This document shows positions 1 through 8,024 of a stretch of DNA of 64,000 nucleotides, piece by piece (the stretch's first letter is position 1; the number at the start of each line of letters is the position of its first letter). A model generated the notes under the pieces. The model was given only the letters and a program-made list of their open reading frames with translations, was not told the origin of the DNA and did no database searches. A program made the position numbers and the translations under genes. The stretch comes from Sediminibacterium sp. C3 (GTDB taxonomy: Bacteria; Bacteroidota; Bacteroidia; Chitinophagales; Chitinophagaceae), in the NCBI RefSeq assembly GCF_000508085.1, contig NZ_KI669560.1, forward strand, positions 1,508,964-1,572,963, in the 5' to 3' direction.

Positions 1-221
1 AAGGTCGTGTAGTTGTAGAAGGAGTGAATATCGTTACCAAGCACACCAAGCCCTCTGCTCAAAATACCAAAGGTGGTATAGTAAAAGTAGAAGCTCCAAT
101 CAACATCAGTAATGTAATGTTGTGGGATGCCAAGAAAAGCGAGCCAACCAAAGTGAAGCGTACCCGTGAGAATGGTAAATTAATACGTGTATCTAAAAAA
201 TCTGGGGAGGTAATCAAATAA
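1..221 (+). CDS. rplX: 50S ribosomal protein L24, C-terminal part (5' end outside window)
   Basis: The reading frame is open from base 3, so the gene is cut by the window edge and only about the last 72 codons are visible. The segment [14 protein letters not shown] followed by a basic region is typical of bacterial L24, a protein that starts assembly of the large ribosomal subunit on 23S rRNA. The N-terminal KOW motif must lie upstream. The GTG at 24 is an internal valine codon, not the start. The stop TAA shares its last A with the ATG of rplE, which shows tight translational coupling. Identity rests on sequence and on its place before rplE. Confidence 0.95.
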   Translation, partial: GRVVVEGVNIVTKHTKPSAQNTKGGIVKVEAPINISNVMLWDAKKSEPTKVKRTRENGKLIRVSKKSGEVIK

Positions 222-790
222 TGAGTACAGAGAAATATACACCGAGATTAGCAGCAAAGTACACTAAAGAAGTAGTACCTGCTCTTATGAAGAAGTTTGC
301 TTACTCAACAGTAATGCAAGCTCCTAAACTAGAAAAAATCTGTATCAACCGTGGTGTTAATGGTGCGGTTACAGATAAGAAACTAGTAGACATTGCAGTA
401 GAAGAATTGAACATGATCACTGGTCAGAAAGCAGTTCCTACCATGTCTAAGAAAGACATTTCTAACTTTAAATTACGTAAAGGAATGCCAATTGGTGCCC
501 GCGTAACTTTAAGAGGTGAAAAAATGTATGAATTCCTTGACAGATTGGTATCTGTTGCTTTACCACGTGTACGTGATTTCAAAGGAATCAGCGACAAAGC
601 ATTTGATGGTAGAGGTAACTATACTTTAGGTGTTACTGAACAAATCATTTTCCCTGAAATTGATATTGATAAAGTAAATAAAATCACCGGATTGGATATC
701 ACTTTTGTTACAACAGCAAATACCAATGAAGAAGCTTATGAGCTTTTAAAAGAATTGGGTATGCCGTTTAAAGGAACCAAGAAAGATTAA
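221..790 (+). CDS. rplE: 50S ribosomal protein L5
   Basis: A 189-residue protein, slightly longer than the usual 179 residues. It carries the L5 signatures [16 protein letters not shown] (middle) and [12 protein letters not shown] (C-terminal third). L5 binds 5S rRNA and contacts the P-site tRNA from the central protuberance of the 50S subunit. The ATG overlaps the rplX stop by one base, and rpsN follows after 22 bp. The order L24-L5-S14-S8-L6-L18-S5-L30-L15-SecY is the standard spc operon order. Confidence 0.98.
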   Translation: MSTEKYTPRLAAKYTKEVVPALMKKFAYSTVMQAPKLEKICINRGVNGAVTDKKLVDIAVEELNMITGQKAVPTMSKKDISNFKLRKGMPIGARVTLRGEKMYEFLDRLVSVALPRVRDFKGISDKAFDGRGNYTLGVTEQIIFPEIDIDKVNKITGLDITFVTTANTNEEAYELLKELGMPFKGTKKD

Positions 791-812
791 TTAAACTCAG
801 AACAAAAAAATT

Positions 813-1082
813 ATGGCAAAAGAATCAGTAAAAGCCAGACAAAGAAAGCGCGAGAAAATGGTAGCTCAGTATGCTGAAAAGCGTGCGGCTTTAAAAGCAG
901 CAGGCGATTATGCAGGTTTGGACCTACTACCTAAGAATGCTTCTCCGGTACGTTTAAAGAACCGTTGTCAGCTTACAGGAAGACCTAAAGGATACATGCG
1001 TTATTTTGGTCTGTCAAGGGTTATTTTCCGTGACATGGCTTTGAATGGTATGATTCCGGGCGTAAAGAAAGCAAGCTGGTAA
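813..1082 (+). CDS. rpsN: 30S ribosomal protein S14
   Basis: An 89-residue protein with the S14 signature [19 protein letters not shown] and the ending GVKKASW. The long form with a single cysteine and no CxxC pairs identifies it as the zinc-independent (C-) type. S14 sits in the head of the 30S subunit near the decoding region. It lies between rplE and rpsH as expected for the operon. No Shine-Dalgarno sequence is visible, only an A-rich stretch before the ATG, which is normal for Bacteroidota. Confidence 0.98.
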   Translation: MAKESVKARQRKREKMVAQYAEKRAALKAAGDYAGLDLLPKNASPVRLKNRCQLTGRPKGYMRYFGLSRVIFRDMALNGMIPGVKKASW

Positions 1083-1130
1083 TCTACCCGCTGCTAAAAC
1101 AAAATTTAGAACTGATATAATAAAAATAAT

Positions 1131-1529
1131 ATGGTAACTGATCCAATAGCAGACTTCTTAACTAGAATTCGTAATGCTCAGTTGGCTGGTCACAGACTGG
1201 TTGAAATTCCTGCTTCTAATTTAAAGAAGCGTTTAACAGAAATCTTATACGATCAGGGTTATATTCTGAAGTATAAATTCGAAGACGACAATAAGCAAGG
1301 TCTTATTAAGATTGCGCTTAAGTATGATCCTGCTACCAAACAACCAGCTATCCGCTCTTTGGAAAGAGTAAGCCGTCCTGGTTTACGTCAGTATGCTAAG
1401 CCTGCTGAAATTAAAAGAGTAATCAATGGTTTGGGAGTTGCAATCTTAAGTACTTCTAAAGGAGTATTGACTGATAAGCAAGCCAAGGCTCAGAATGTGG
1501 GTGGTGAAGTATTGTGTTACATTTCTTAA
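1131..1529 (+). CDS. rpsH: 30S ribosomal protein S8
   Basis: A 132-residue protein with the N-terminal motif DPIADFLTRIRNA and the C-terminal S8 block STSKGVLTDKQA. S8 binds helix 21 of 16S rRNA and helps assemble the platform; in Escherichia coli it also represses the spc operon. The ATG at 1131 gives the normal N-terminus. A 79 bp spacer to rplF follows, longer than most gaps in this operon. No binding-site mimic for S8 could be recognised by eye in the rplX-rplE junction. Confidence 0.98.
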   Translation: MVTDPIADFLTRIRNAQLAGHRLVEIPASNLKKRLTEILYDQGYILKYKFEDDNKQGLIKIALKYDPATKQPAIRSLERVSRPGLRQYAKPAEIKRVINGLGVAILSTSKGVLTDKQAKAQNVGGEVLCYIS

Positions 1530-1608
1530 TTAATTGAGTTCCGACAATTAAGCCTCTTAGTCGTGGCTGAACACGGAGCTTTCATACACATAAAAACAAA
1601 AATCGACT

Positions 1609-2163
1609 ATGTCTAGAATTGGTAAACAACCAGTAGTAGTTCCGGCAGGTGTAACCATCACCGTTGATGCAGAGAACGTTTTAACAGTAAAAGGTCCAAA
1701 AGGACAATTGTCTCAGGCAATTGACAGAGATATCACTGTTAACATTAATGAAGGTAATATTACATTTACCAGACCTACAGATCAGATTCGTCACCGCGCC
1801 ATGCACGGTCTATATCGTTCTTTGGTAAACAATATGGTGAAGGGTGTTACTGAAGGATATAAAAAAGAATTAGAGTTAGTAGGGGTAGGTTTTAAAGCTG
1901 CAAACTCAGGTAATTTGTTGGATCTTGCTTTAGGATATTCTCACAATATCATCATTGAAATTCCAAGTGAATTAAAAGTAACCACTACCAACGAAAAAGG
2001 ACAAAACCCTAAAGTGTTCCTTGAAGGTATTGACAAGCAATTAATTGGTCAGGTTGCTGCTAAATTGAGAAGCTTACGTAAGCCTGAACCATACAAAGGA
2101 AAAGGTGTGAAATACGCTGGTGAAATCTTGAGAAGAAAAGCAGGTAAATCAGCAGGTAAATAA
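1609..2163 (+). CDS. rplF: 50S ribosomal protein L6
   Basis: A 184-residue protein beginning MSRIGKQPV, the usual L6 start, and containing the C-terminal L6 signature region with RKPEPYKGKGVKYAGE. Two related alpha/beta domains are expected. L6 binds 23S rRNA near the sarcin-ricin loop at the factor-binding site. It is separated from rpsH by 79 bp and from rplR by 48 bp; the second spacer contains a short GC-rich imperfect stem (CCCCCG pairing with CGGAGG). Confidence 0.98.
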   Translation: MSRIGKQPVVVPAGVTITVDAENVLTVKGPKGQLSQAIDRDITVNINEGNITFTRPTDQIRHRAMHGLYRSLVNNMVKGVTEGYKKELELVGVGFKAANSGNLLDLALGYSHNIIIEIPSELKVTTTNEKGQNPKVFLEGIDKQLIGQVAAKLRSLRKPEPYKGKGVKYAGEILRRKAGKSAGK

Positions 2164-2211
2164 TTAAACTAACAATCCCCCGGCCGAATCGGAGGTATAA
2201 AATAAAAAACA

Positions 2212-2562
2212 ATGGGTAAATTAATTCAAAGGCAGAAAATTAGATACCGCATCCGTAAGAAGGTTGCTGGTACAGCTGTAAAGCCACGCCTTTCTGTATT
2301 CAGAAGCAATGCCGAAATCTATGCACAATTAATTGATGATGATAATGGAGTTACTTTAGCTGCTGCATCTTCAAGAGATAAAGACATCGCTGCTCAGAAA
2401 GTTACCAAGATTGAAAAAGCTAAAATGGTAGGTGCTGCAGTTGCAACTAAAGCTTTGGCTCTGGGTTTAACTAATTGTGTATTTGACAGAGGTGGAAATC
2501 TATATCATGGCCGTGTGAAGTCTGTAGCAGACGGAGCAAGAGAAGGTGGTCTGGTATTCTAA
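2212..2562 (+). CDS. rplR: 50S ribosomal protein L18
   Basis: A 116-residue protein with the L18 features [20 protein letters not shown] in the N-terminal half and [26 protein letters not shown] at the end (shown only as guide motifs, split around the central helix region). L18 binds 5S rRNA together with L5 in the central protuberance. Length and position between rplF and rpsE are standard. Confidence 0.98.
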   Translation: MGKLIQRQKIRYRIRKKVAGTAVKPRLSVFRSNAEIYAQLIDDDNGVTLAAASSRDKDIAAQKVTKIEKAKMVGAAVATKALALGLTNCVFDRGGNLYHGRVKSVADGAREGGLVF

Positions 2563-2591
2563 TTACTAACATCAATTTAATCGCTCAATAA

Positions 2592-3113
2592 ATGTCTAAA
2601 GTAAGCGTAAATAAAGTAAAAGCGGGTGGCGACATCGAATTAAAAGATAAGGTTGTTGCAATTAACCGTGTGGTAAAAACCACAAAAGGAGGCCGTACAT
2701 TCAGTTTCTCTGCACTTGTTGTTGTTGGAAACGAAAATGGTATTGTAGGACAGGGTCTTGGTAAAGCAAAAGAAGTACAGGAAGCAATTGCTAAAGGTAT
2801 TGAAGATGCTAAGAAGAATCTTGTGAAAGTACCGGTTATGCACGGAACAATTCCTCACGAACAGTGGGCTAAAGATGGTGCTGCTAAAGTACTTATTAAG
2901 CCAGCTGCACACGGAGCGGGAGTTATCGCGGGTGGTAGCATGCGTTCAGTTTTGGAAAGTGCTGGTATTACCGACGTACTTGCTAAAAGCCTTGGATCTG
3001 CAAATCCTCACAACGTGGTTAAAGCTACTATCAAAGCGTTAAGCCTTTTGAGAGAACCAGTTCAGGTTGCTAAAGGACGTAACATTAAATTGAGCAAAGT
3101 ATTCAACGGATAA
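2592..3113 (+). CDS. rpsE: 30S ribosomal protein S5
   Basis: A 173-residue protein with the double-stranded-RNA-binding N-terminal domain ([20 protein letters not shown] block, then [11 protein letters not shown]) and the C-terminal block [17 protein letters not shown] and [10 protein letters not shown]5 helps maintain decoding accuracy and mRNA helicase activity of the 30S subunit. The gene starts 29 bp after rplR and is followed after 5 bp by rpmD. Confidence 0.98.
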   Translation: MSKVSVNKVKAGGDIELKDKVVAINRVVKTTKGGRTFSFSALVVVGNENGIVGQGLGKAKEVQEAIAKGIEDAKKNLVKVPVMHGTIPHEQWAKDGAAKVLIKPAAHGAGVIAGGSMRSVLESAGITDVLAKSLGSANPHNVVKATIKALSLLREPVQVAKGRNIKLSKVFNG

Positions 3114-3118
3114 TATTT

Positions 3119-3301
3119 ATGAAAAAGATTAAAATCACACAAATAAAAAGCGGTATCGACAGACCTGAGCGTCAGAAGCAAACCCTTATTGCGCTTGGTT
3201 TAAAGAAGTTGAATGCCTCTAGAGAAGTAGAAGCTACTCCACAAATATTAGGTATGGTTAACAAAGTTAGCCACCTGGTGAAGGTTGAAGAGGTTGCTTA
3301 A
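3119..3301 (+). CDS. rpmD: 50S ribosomal protein L30
   Basis: A 60-residue protein of normal L30 length. It has the [20 protein letters not shown] helix-turn region and the C-terminal block [15 protein letters not shown]30 is a small peripheral 50S protein, absent from some bacteria. It lies 5 bp after rpsE. The 122 bp spacer that follows holds a long imperfect hairpin (listed separately). Confidence 0.97.
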   Translation: MKKIKITQIKSGIDRPERQKQTLIALGLKKLNASREVEATPQILGMVNKVSHLVKVEEVA

Positions 3302-3314
3302 TTAAAAATTTTTT

Positions 3315-3366
3315 AAGTCAGTAGTTTGGATATACCGCTTCATGCGGATATCTTTACTCCTGACTT
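3315..3366 (+). promoter_or_regulatory. Long imperfect hairpin between rpmD and rplO
   Basis: The spacer can fold into one stem: 3315-3321 (AAGTCAG) with 3360-3366 (CTGACTT), 3323-3325 with 3356-3358, 3329-3333 (GATAT) with 3348-3352 (ATATC), and 3335-3338 (CCGC) with 3344-3347 (GCGG), closing on the loop TTCAT. It is followed by TTATTTATTATAAA rather than a clean T run. It could be an attenuator or an RNA-processing site inside the ribosomal protein transcript. Pairing is seen directly; function is inference. Confidence 0.5.
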
Positions 3367-3423
3367 TTATTTATTATAAACAACGCGAGGGGTGATACCC
3401 CGTAAGTTCAAAATCAAAGTAAA

Positions 3424-3873
3424 ATGAAACTACACAATTTAAAGCCTGCTGAAGGTTCAGTAAAAAGAGAAAAGAGATTAGGTCGTGGTGAAGCATCTGG
3501 TAAAGGTGGTACTTCAACCAAAGGTAACAAAGGTGGTCAGAGCCGTGCTGGTTACAAGAGCAAAATGGCTCACGAAGGTGGTCAGATGCCAATTCAGCGT
3601 AGAATTCCTAAGCGTGGATTCAAGAACAATAACAGAGTTGAGTACAAAGTATTCAATTTAGGTCAGTTAGATCAGTTAGTAGAGAAATACGGTTTCACTG
3701 AAATTTCTCTTGAGAATTTATACATCAATGGTTTAATCAACCGTACTGATAGTGTTAAGGTATTAGGTAATGGCGAACTGAAGTCAAAGCTCAGTTTCAA
3801 AATTAACGCCATCAGCGAAAAAGCAAAAGCTGCTATTGAAGCTGCAGGCGGAACAGTTGAGATTATCAAATAA
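3424..3873 (+). CDS. rplO: 50S ribosomal protein L15
   Basis: A 149-residue protein with the glycine- and lysine-rich N-terminal region GRGEASGKGGTSTKGNKGG and the C-terminal L15 fold ending in GGTVEIIK. L15 is a late-assembly 50S protein whose extended N-terminus threads into 23S rRNA. The gene directly precedes secY with a 29 bp gap, the classical order. A short GGGG/CCCC stem sits in its leader about 20 bp before the ATG. Confidence 0.97.
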   Translation: MKLHNLKPAEGSVKREKRLGRGEASGKGGTSTKGNKGGQSRAGYKSKMAHEGGQMPIQRRIPKRGFKNNNRVEYKVFNLGQLDQLVEKYGFTEISLENLYINGLINRTDSVKVLGNGELKSKLSFKINAISEKAKAAIEAAGGTVEIIK

Positions 3874-3902
3874 TTAAGTTTAACGCCATTTAATTTAGTG
3901 AA

Positions 3903-5249
3903 GTGAAAAAACTAGTTCAGACTTTTAAGAACATTTGGACCATTGAAGAGTTACGTAATAAAATTATTGTAACCCTTGCTTTGGTGTTAACTTATCGTTT
4001 TGGTACGCATATCGTTTTACCAGGTATTGATCCGAATAAAATTGAAGCAGCTGCCAATTCAGCTAAGAGCAATGGCCTCTTGGGCATATTTGATATGTTT
4101 GCCGGTGGTGCCTTTTCACAAGCTTCTATTCTTGCCTTAGGTATCATGCCTTACATTTCTGCTTCTATCTTTATGCAATTGATGACCATTTTGGTTCCTC
4201 AGTTACAGAAGGTACAGAAAGAAGGAGAGAGTGGTCGTAAAAAAATCAACCAGTGGACCAGATACCTGACAGTATTGGTTACTTTATTCCAGGCAGGTGC
4301 TTATGTAGCTTACCTGAATAGTCCCGGATATGCCGAAGCGATTTTACCAGCTTATAAGCCTTTCTTCTGGTTTTCAACCGTTATTACCTTAACTGCAGGT
4401 ACTTTGTTTGTTATGTGGTTAGGTGAAAGAATTCAGGACAAGGGATTAGGTAATGGTACTTCTATTATCATCATGGTTGGTATCCTTGCCCGTTTACCAC
4501 AAAGCATTATCCAGGAATTTGGTGCCAAAGGTGTTAGCGGTGGCGGTGGATTGTTAATCTTCTTAATTGAAATGGCCGTATTGGTTTCCATTATCATGGG
4601 ATTGATTATCCTGGTTCAGGGTGTAAGAAAAATACCAGTTAACTACGCAAAACAAATCATTGGTAGCAGACAATTTGGCGGCGCACGTCAGTTTTTACCT
4701 GTAAAAGTGAACAGTGCCGGTGTTATGCCTATCATTTTTGCGCAGGCCATTATGTTCCTGCCTACCTTGGTTTCTTTTACTAATCTGGATTCTGCTTCCG
4801 GCATTGTGAAAATCTTTAACGATCACAGCAATGCATGGTATATGTTAATCTACTCTGTAATGGTAATTGGTTTTACTTTCCTTTACACTGCATTGATATT
4901 TAACCCTAAGCAGATTGCAGAAGATTTAAAGCGCAATAATGGATTTGTTCCCGGTGTTAAACCCGGGCAACCTACTGCAGATTATATTGGAGCAATTATG
5001 GATAAGATTACTTTACCTGGCGCTATATTCTTAGCATTGGTTGGTATTCTTCCAGGTTTTGCTCAAAGACTAGGTGTAACGCAAGGTTTCAGTACCTTCT
5101 TCGGTGGAACTTCTTTATTGATTATGGTAGGTGTTGTTTTAGATACCCTACAACAAATTGAAACCTACTTGTTAATGCGTCAGTACGATGGCTTAATGAA
5201 TAGCGGAAGAGTTCAGGGAAGACAGGGGGTAACCAGTTCTACCATCTAG
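3903..5249 (+). CDS. secY: Preprotein translocase channel subunit SecY
   Basis: A 448-residue multispanning membrane protein starting at GTG, with about ten hydrophobic segments. Family motifs include YRFGTHIVLPGID near the N-terminus, MPYISASIFMQL (second transmembrane region with plug neighbourhood) and the cytoplasmic loop block NGFVPGVKPGQPT. SecY forms the protein-conducting channel in the inner membrane together with SecE and SecG. It is the last gene before a strong terminator at 5273-5310, so the ribosomal operon seems to end here. Confidence 0.98.
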   Translation: MKKLVQTFKNIWTIEELRNKIIVTLALVLTYRFGTHIVLPGIDPNKIEAAANSAKSNGLLGIFDMFAGGAFSQASILALGIMPYISASIFMQLMTILVPQLQKVQKEGESGRKKINQWTRYLTVLVTLFQAGAYVAYLNSPGYAEAILPAYKPFFWFSTVITLTAGTLFVMWLGERIQDKGLGNGTSIIIMVGILARLPQSIIQEFGAKGVSGGGGLLIFLIEMAVLVSIIMGLIILVQGVRKIPVNYAKQIIGSRQFGGARQFLPVKVNSAGVMPIIFAQAIMFLPTLVSFTNLDSASGIVKIFNDHSNAWYMLIYSVMVIGFTFLYTALIFNPKQIAEDLKRNNGFVPGVKPGQPTADYIGAIMDKITLPGAIFLALVGILPGFAQRLGVTQGFSTFFGGTSLLIMVGVVLDTLQQIETYLLMRQYDGLMNSGRVQGRQGVTSSTI

Positions 5250-5272
5250 TATCAAATAAAATAACGAACTTT

Positions 5273-5310
5273 GTAAACCTGTTTGGCAATGCTGAACAGG
5301 TTTACTTTTT
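5273..5310 (+). terminator. Intrinsic terminator after secY
   Basis: A perfect 11 bp inverted repeat, GTAAACCTGTT (5273-5283) and AACAGGTTTAC (5295-5305), with an 11 nt loop, followed directly by TTTTT. It lies 23 bp after the secY stop and before map, and should end the ribosomal protein transcript. Confidence 0.9.
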
Positions 5311-5339
5311 AATAGACAATGACCAGAAGAAATAAAGAG

Positions 5340-6143
5340 ATGATTATTTATAAAACGGATGCGGAAATAGATTTAATGAAAAATGCTGCAGTCTTAGTTA
5401 GCAAAACACTGGCTGAAGTGGCCAAAATATTGAAGCCTGGAGTTACAACGCTTGAAATTGATAAGTTTTGTGCCAATTTTATTCAAAAGCACAATGCTAC
5501 TTCCTCTTTTTTAAATTACAGAGGCTATCCCTTCACTATCTGTGCATCAGTGAATGATGTGGTTGTTCATGGATTTCCCAATGATACCCCATTGAAAAAT
5601 GGTGATATTGTTTCTATTGATATGGGCGTTATTTTAAACGGTTGGCACGGTGATCATGCTTATACTTTTATTATGGGCAATGCAGATCCTGCAGCCATTG
5701 AACTGGTTAAGGTTACCAAAGAGTCTCTTTACAAAGGCATTGAAAAAGCAATTGTAAATAATAGGATTGGTGATATTGCCTATGCCATTCAGGAGCATAC
5801 AGAAATTAAACACGGGTATGGCGTAGTAAGAGAACTGGTAGGACATGGTTTGGGAAGAAGCCTGCACGAAGATCCGCAAATGCCCAACTATGGTAAAAGA
5901 GGTACAGGACCCAAGTTGAAGGAAAATCTGGTGCTGGCCATTGAGCCAATGATTAATATGGGTAGCAGGGAAGTATATACTGATGAGGATGGATGGACCA
6001 TTAAAACCAGAGACGGGAAGCCTTCTGTTCATTTTGAACACGATGTTTGTGTAAAGAGAAATAAGGCTTTAATCCTTTCTGATTACAGTATTATTGAAGC
6101 AGAAGAAAAAGCCAATCCACATTTGAACTCCAGTTATTATTAG
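5340..6143 (+). CDS. map: Type I methionine aminopeptidase
   Basis: It removes the N-terminal methionine from new proteins in the cytoplasm. All five metal ligands of the family can be seen: Asp in SIDMGV, Asp in GDHAYTF, His in GHGLGRSLHED, Glu in AIEPMI and Glu in HFEHDV. The chosen ATG at 5340 gives the usual N-terminus MIIYKTDAEID (267 residues); an in-frame ATG at 5319 would add seven residues and starts only 8 bp after the T run of the secY terminator. Unlike the common arrangement, infA, rpmJ and the alpha operon do not follow. Confidence 0.96.
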   Translation: MIIYKTDAEIDLMKNAAVLVSKTLAEVAKILKPGVTTLEIDKFCANFIQKHNATSSFLNYRGYPFTICASVNDVVVHGFPNDTPLKNGDIVSIDMGVILNGWHGDHAYTFIMGNADPAAIELVKVTKESLYKGIEKAIVNNRIGDIAYAIQEHTEIKHGYGVVRELVGHGLGRSLHEDPQMPNYGKRGTGPKLKENLVLAIEPMINMGSREVYTDEDGWTIKTRDGKPSVHFEHDVCVKRNKALILSDYSIIEAEEKANPHLNSSYY

Positions 6144-6158
6144 TATTCAATTTTATAA

Positions 6159-7385
6159 ATGAAAAAGCTGGTTGTGGTAGGAGGTGGGGCTGCTGGATTT
6201 TTTTGCGCTGTTAATGCAGCGAGAATGAATCCGGCTTTGGAAGTGATACTATTAGAAAAATCTGCCAAGCTCTTATCTAAAGTAAGAATCAGTGGTGGGG
6301 GCAGATGTAATACCACGCATGAATTATTTGATATTCCAGCCCTGGTTAAAAAATATCCTCGTGGAGAGCAATTTATCAAAAAGGCTTTTCACCAGTTCAA
6401 TACCAGGGACACCATTAACTGGTTTGAAGAAAGAGGCGTAAAACTTCATGCCGAATCCGACGGCAGAATGTTTCCTGTTACCAACCAGTCTGCTACTATT
6501 ATTGATTGTTTATTGCGTGAAGCCGATTTATATAAGGTTAAAGTAAGTACGAACACGGGTGTACATTCCATTGTAAAAGAGGGCAATCAATGGAAAATTC
6601 TTACTGAGAAAAAGGAAGAGATTATAGCAGATGCAGTTTGTGTTGCTTGTGGTGGTTTGCCCAAATTGTCTATGTTTGATTGGTTAAAAAATACCGGACA
6701 CAGTATTGTAGAACCCATCCCTTCTCTGTTCACTTTAAATATGCCCAAACATCCTATTATAGCTTTAATGGGGGTTTCAGTGCCCAATGTCTCACTTAAA
6801 GTGGTAGGTTCTAAATTAAAAGAATCCGGTCCTTTATTGATTACTCACTGGGGGTTGAGCGGACCTGCTGTTCTGAAACTATCTGCCTGGGGTGCAAGAC
6901 AATTGGCTGAGCTCAATTATCATTTTGAAGTTGTTGTGAACTGGCTGGGTGAACTAAATGAAACCCTTTTAAGAGAGGAATGGTCATTTTACCGGGAACA
7001 AATGGCTACTCAAAAAATGTGGGGTAAATCTCCCTTTGCATTGCCCAATCGTTTGTGGCAATTTTTATTGCATGAAGCGGGTATTAGCGAGGATACCAAG
7101 TGGGCCGAACTGAAATCTGTTCAGCAGAATAAACTGATTCAGCTCTTGACCCATAGTAGTTATTCAATTTCCGGTAAAACCACATTCAAGGAGGAATTTG
7201 TAACAGCGGGAGGAATCGCCCTTTCTGAAATCCATCCCCAAACCATGGAAAGCAGGATTGCCCCCCATCTCTATTTTGCGGGAGAAGTAATGGATGTGGA
7301 TGGAATTACAGGGGGATTTAATTTTCAGCATGCCTGGACAAGCGGTTTTATTGCTGCTACTGCCATTGCTCAAAAGTTTGCATAA
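6159..7385 (+). CDS. HI0933/BaiN-family NAD(P)/FAD-dependent oxidoreductase
   Basis: A 408-residue flavoprotein. The dinucleotide-binding motif VVVGGGAAGFFCAVNAA is at the N-terminus, the family signature KVRISGGGRCNTTH at about residues 40-53, and the C-terminal FAD block EVMDVDGITGGFNFQHA at about 375-391. Proteins of this family (TIGR00275) are widespread and mostly of unknown substrate. It starts 15 bp after map and may be cotranscribed with it. The family assignment is firm; the reaction is not known from sequence. Confidence 0.9.
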   Translation: MKKLVVVGGGAAGFFCAVNAARMNPALEVILLEKSAKLLSKVRISGGGRCNTTHELFDIPALVKKYPRGEQFIKKAFHQFNTRDTINWFEERGVKLHAESDGRMFPVTNQSATIIDCLLREADLYKVKVSTNTGVHSIVKEGNQWKILTEKKEEIIADAVCVACGGLPKLSMFDWLKNTGHSIVEPIPSLFTLNMPKHPIIALMGVSVPNVSLKVVGSKLKESGPLLITHWGLSGPAVLKLSAWGARQLAELNYHFEVVVNWLGELNETLLREEWSFYREQMATQKMWGKSPFALPNRLWQFLLHEAGISEDTKWAELKSVQQNKLIQLLTHSSYSISGKTTFKEEFVTAGGIALSEIHPQTMESRIAPHLYFAGEVMDVDGITGGFNFQHAWTSGFIAATAIAQKFA

Positions 7386-7426
7386 CTCAATTTCTTTGCT
7401 TAACTTATTGCAAGAAATATTTTTCT

Positions 7427-7855
7427 ATGCATAAAGTAAGTGATATTCTCAACCGTAAAGGCACTCAGGTAACCGTAGTTGCTCCTGATACTACCGTAAT
7501 TGAAGCCCTAAGAGTCATGGCAGAAAAAAACATTGGTTCTGTTGTGGTTATGGATAAAGAACGTTTCTTAGGAATATTAACAGAACGTGATTACTCCAGA
7601 AAAGTAATACTGATGGGAAGGCATTCCAGTGATACGCCAGTAAGCGAAATCATGAGTGCAGATTTCCCGTCTATTACTTTAACTGATACGGTTGAACATT
7701 GCATGCAGTTGATGAGTTCAAGAAGAATCCGGTATTTGCCTGTAATGCAAAATGATCAGCTTGCCGGAATTATCAGTATGAATGATTTGGTGGCTGAAAC
7801 CATCCTGAGTCAACAACAAACCATCACTCAGTTAGAAAACTATTTACAATCTTAA
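7427..7855 (+). CDS. CBS-domain pair protein
   Basis: A 142-residue cytoplasmic protein made of two CBS domains and little else. The first covers about residues 8-65 (motif IGSVVVMDKERFLGILTERDY), the second about 75-130 (motif IRYLPVMQNDQLAGIISMNDLV). Such stand-alone Bateman modules usually bind adenosine nucleotides and regulate a partner; the partner cannot be told from the neighbours. A GC-rich inverted repeat with CCCCAAT and ATTGaGGGG lies downstream at about 7860-7924 and could end the transcript. Confidence 0.9.
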   Translation: MHKVSDILNRKGTQVTVVAPDTTVIEALRVMAEKNIGSVVVMDKERFLGILTERDYSRKVILMGRHSSDTPVSEIMSADFPSITLTDTVEHCMQLMSSRRIRYLPVMQNDQLAGIISMNDLVAETILSQQQTITQLENYLQS

Positions 7856-7976
7856 GTTGATTAGCCCCAATGGGAATTGTAGCTACTTATTTTGAATATT
7901 GAGGGGTCCATTCATAATGGCTAATTACTTATCGACTGCTTTTTTTACCAATCATCAAAGATTTTGTTAATTCCAT

Positions 7977-8004
7977 TTTGCGTATTAGCAGAATGCATAA
8001 TTTG
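7977..8004 (+). promoter_or_regulatory. Possible promoter of the secreted metalloprotease gene
   Basis: TTTG at 7977-7980 and TAATTTG at 7998-8004, 17 bp apart, resemble the Bacteroidota -33/-7 elements (TTTG and TAnnTTTG), with one base missing from the -7 element. They lie 20 bp before the ATG at 8025. Confidence 0.4.
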
Positions 8005-8024
8005 TTCTTCACTAAACTACTTGT

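Noticed and set aside
2640..2912. Minus-strand open frame inside rpsE
   Set aside because: It is a shadow of a conserved ribosomal protein gene with no recognisable product.
7860..7924. Riboswitch in the spacer between the CBS gene and the metalloprotease
   Set aside because: Only a loose inverted repeat is visible and no known aptamer pattern could be recognised.
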